Below are positions 63,525 to 64,000 of a stretch of DNA of 64,000 bases, piece by piece. This DNA is from Brevirhabdus sp. (lineage in GTDB: Bacteria; Pseudomonadota; Alphaproteobacteria; Rhodobacterales; Rhodobacteraceae), in the NCBI GenBank assembly GCA_024637315.1, contig JAGXFH010000038.1, positions 40,122-104,121 of the forward strand. The letters are read 5' to 3'. Positions within the stretch are counted from its first letter, which is position 1. Every line of letters begins with the position of its first letter. The position numbers and the translations under genes were made by a program. A model generated the notes under the pieces. The model was not told where the DNA came from. It searched no databases and was given only the letters and a program-made list of their open reading frames with translations.

Positions 63525-64000
63525 ATGATCCTCCGACTCATCCTTTCCGGCTTCTTGGCCATTTTCGTTACGCATGACGCGCAAGCCTTCGCGGCGCGAG
63601 AGTTGGGTGCAGACGAATTGCGCGAGAACGTGGAAACCGGTCGAAGCAGAAGCCTTAGCGTAGCCCTCGATATCGTCAGCCGGGCCGTTGAAGGTGAAAC
63701 GGTCGACGTACGCGCATTCGATGCCGACGGAGTTTGTTACCGGATGCTGATCATGACGCCGTCAGGACAACTCGTCAGCGTCATAGTCGATGCGGCTACC
63801 GGAAAGTTCTTGTCCGGCGACTCCCCGCGAGGGCAACAGGTCAGAGAAGCCGCGAAGACGCCTTCGGGCAAGTCCTCGATCAACAAACCCGCACAGGCTT
63901 CGGCCAAGGCCAATAACGGTCGGTCGACCGGCAACGGCAATAGCGGTGGCCCCGGCAATAGTGGTGGCAACGGCAATAGTGGTGGAAATAGCGGCGGCGG
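63525..64000 (+). CDS. Secreted PepSY-like protein with Gly/Asn-rich tail (partial, runs off window)
   Basis: A frame from ATG 63525 stays open to the last base (158 codons), so it was not in the track. It has a signal peptide (MILRLILSGFLAIFVTHDAQ, cleavage near AFA), then 'SVALDIVSRAVEGETVDVRA' and 'VCYRMLIMTPSGQLVSVIVD' followed by AATGKFL. The VVDAATGK-type ending fits the PepSY domain, a small periplasmic protease-inhibitor-like fold. After residue 125 it becomes a repeat of NGNSGG units still continuing at the edge. Divergent from the other Gly-rich gene. Confidence 0.65.
   Translation, partial: MILRLILSGFLAIFVTHDAQAFAARELGADELRENVETGRSRSLSVALDIVSRAVEGETVDVRAFDADGVCYRMLIMTPSGQLVSVIVDAATGKFLSGDSPRGQQVREAAKTPSGKSSINKPAQASAKANNGRSTGNGNSGGPGNSGGNGNSGGNSGG

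Noticed and set aside
1-64000. tRNA, rRNA or CRISPR loci
   Set aside because: No cloverleaf-like, rRNA-like or regularly spaced repeat array was seen by eye; a tRNAscan and a CRISPR finder run would be the decisive test.

Overview
The window is chromosomal DNA of a high-GC alphaproteobacterium, most likely a marine Rhodobacteraceae (Roseobacter-type) strain. The signs are a mitochondrial-type complex I subunit (NDUFA12), the tpa-tauR-xsc taurine module, a cytoplasmic SoeABC sulfite dehydrogenase, a ClpP-ClpX pair, and the codon use. No rRNA, tRNA or CRISPR was found. All identifications come from reading sequence and remembered family features; no database search was run.

Region 1 (1-7.8 kb) is housekeeping: the tail of aat, DUF2155 and MlaD proteins, NDUFA12, a RidA-like protein, clpX, clpP, a sugar-acid dehydratase with an RraA-like partner, and a DUF475 membrane protein. 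Region 2 (7.8-23.1 kb) is a sulfonate locus. Taurine is transaminated by Tpa to sulfoacetaldehyde. Xsc splits this to acetyl phosphate and sulfite. AckA or Pta recover the acetyl group, a TauE/SafE-type carrier can export sulfite, and SoeABC can oxidise it to sulfate. TauR, a MocR-type regulator, has matching paired CTGGMCCTAN sites with a 23-nt period before tpa and xsc. Next to tpa the taurine uptake genes tauA and tauC survive only as deleted, truncated remnants, beside a decayed DUF6647-like gene.

Region 3 (23.1-27.8 kb) is a graveyard. A reductive dehalogenase gene fused to a ferredoxin-reductase domain is broken by deletions and frameshifts. It is also split by about 3.2 kb carrying DUF6544, DUF1772 and LysE remnants and a chimeric tyrosine recombinase.

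Region 4 (28-48 kb) carries an ABC exporter, an SDR, a pqiA-pqiA-pqiB-pqiC lipid-transport operon, gabT with an XRE-cupin regulator, two glycosyltransferase-like genes, metY, a SIMPL protein, an unusual 819-residue protein with PilM/GspL-like and PilP/GspC-like ends, hppD with an AsnC-type regulator, and a Kef-type antiporter. An IS630 scrap and a palindromic element follow.

Region 5 (48.4-64 kb) holds acpP, fabG and fabD (interrupted by a DUF2726 gene), rpsF-rpsR-rplI, a LysR regulator with a polyamine-type ABC transporter and patD (comparable to ydcSTUV-patD of E. coli), a CoA-transferase, two tiny membrane proteins, and two divergent secreted proteins rich in Gly/Asn, the second running off the window end.
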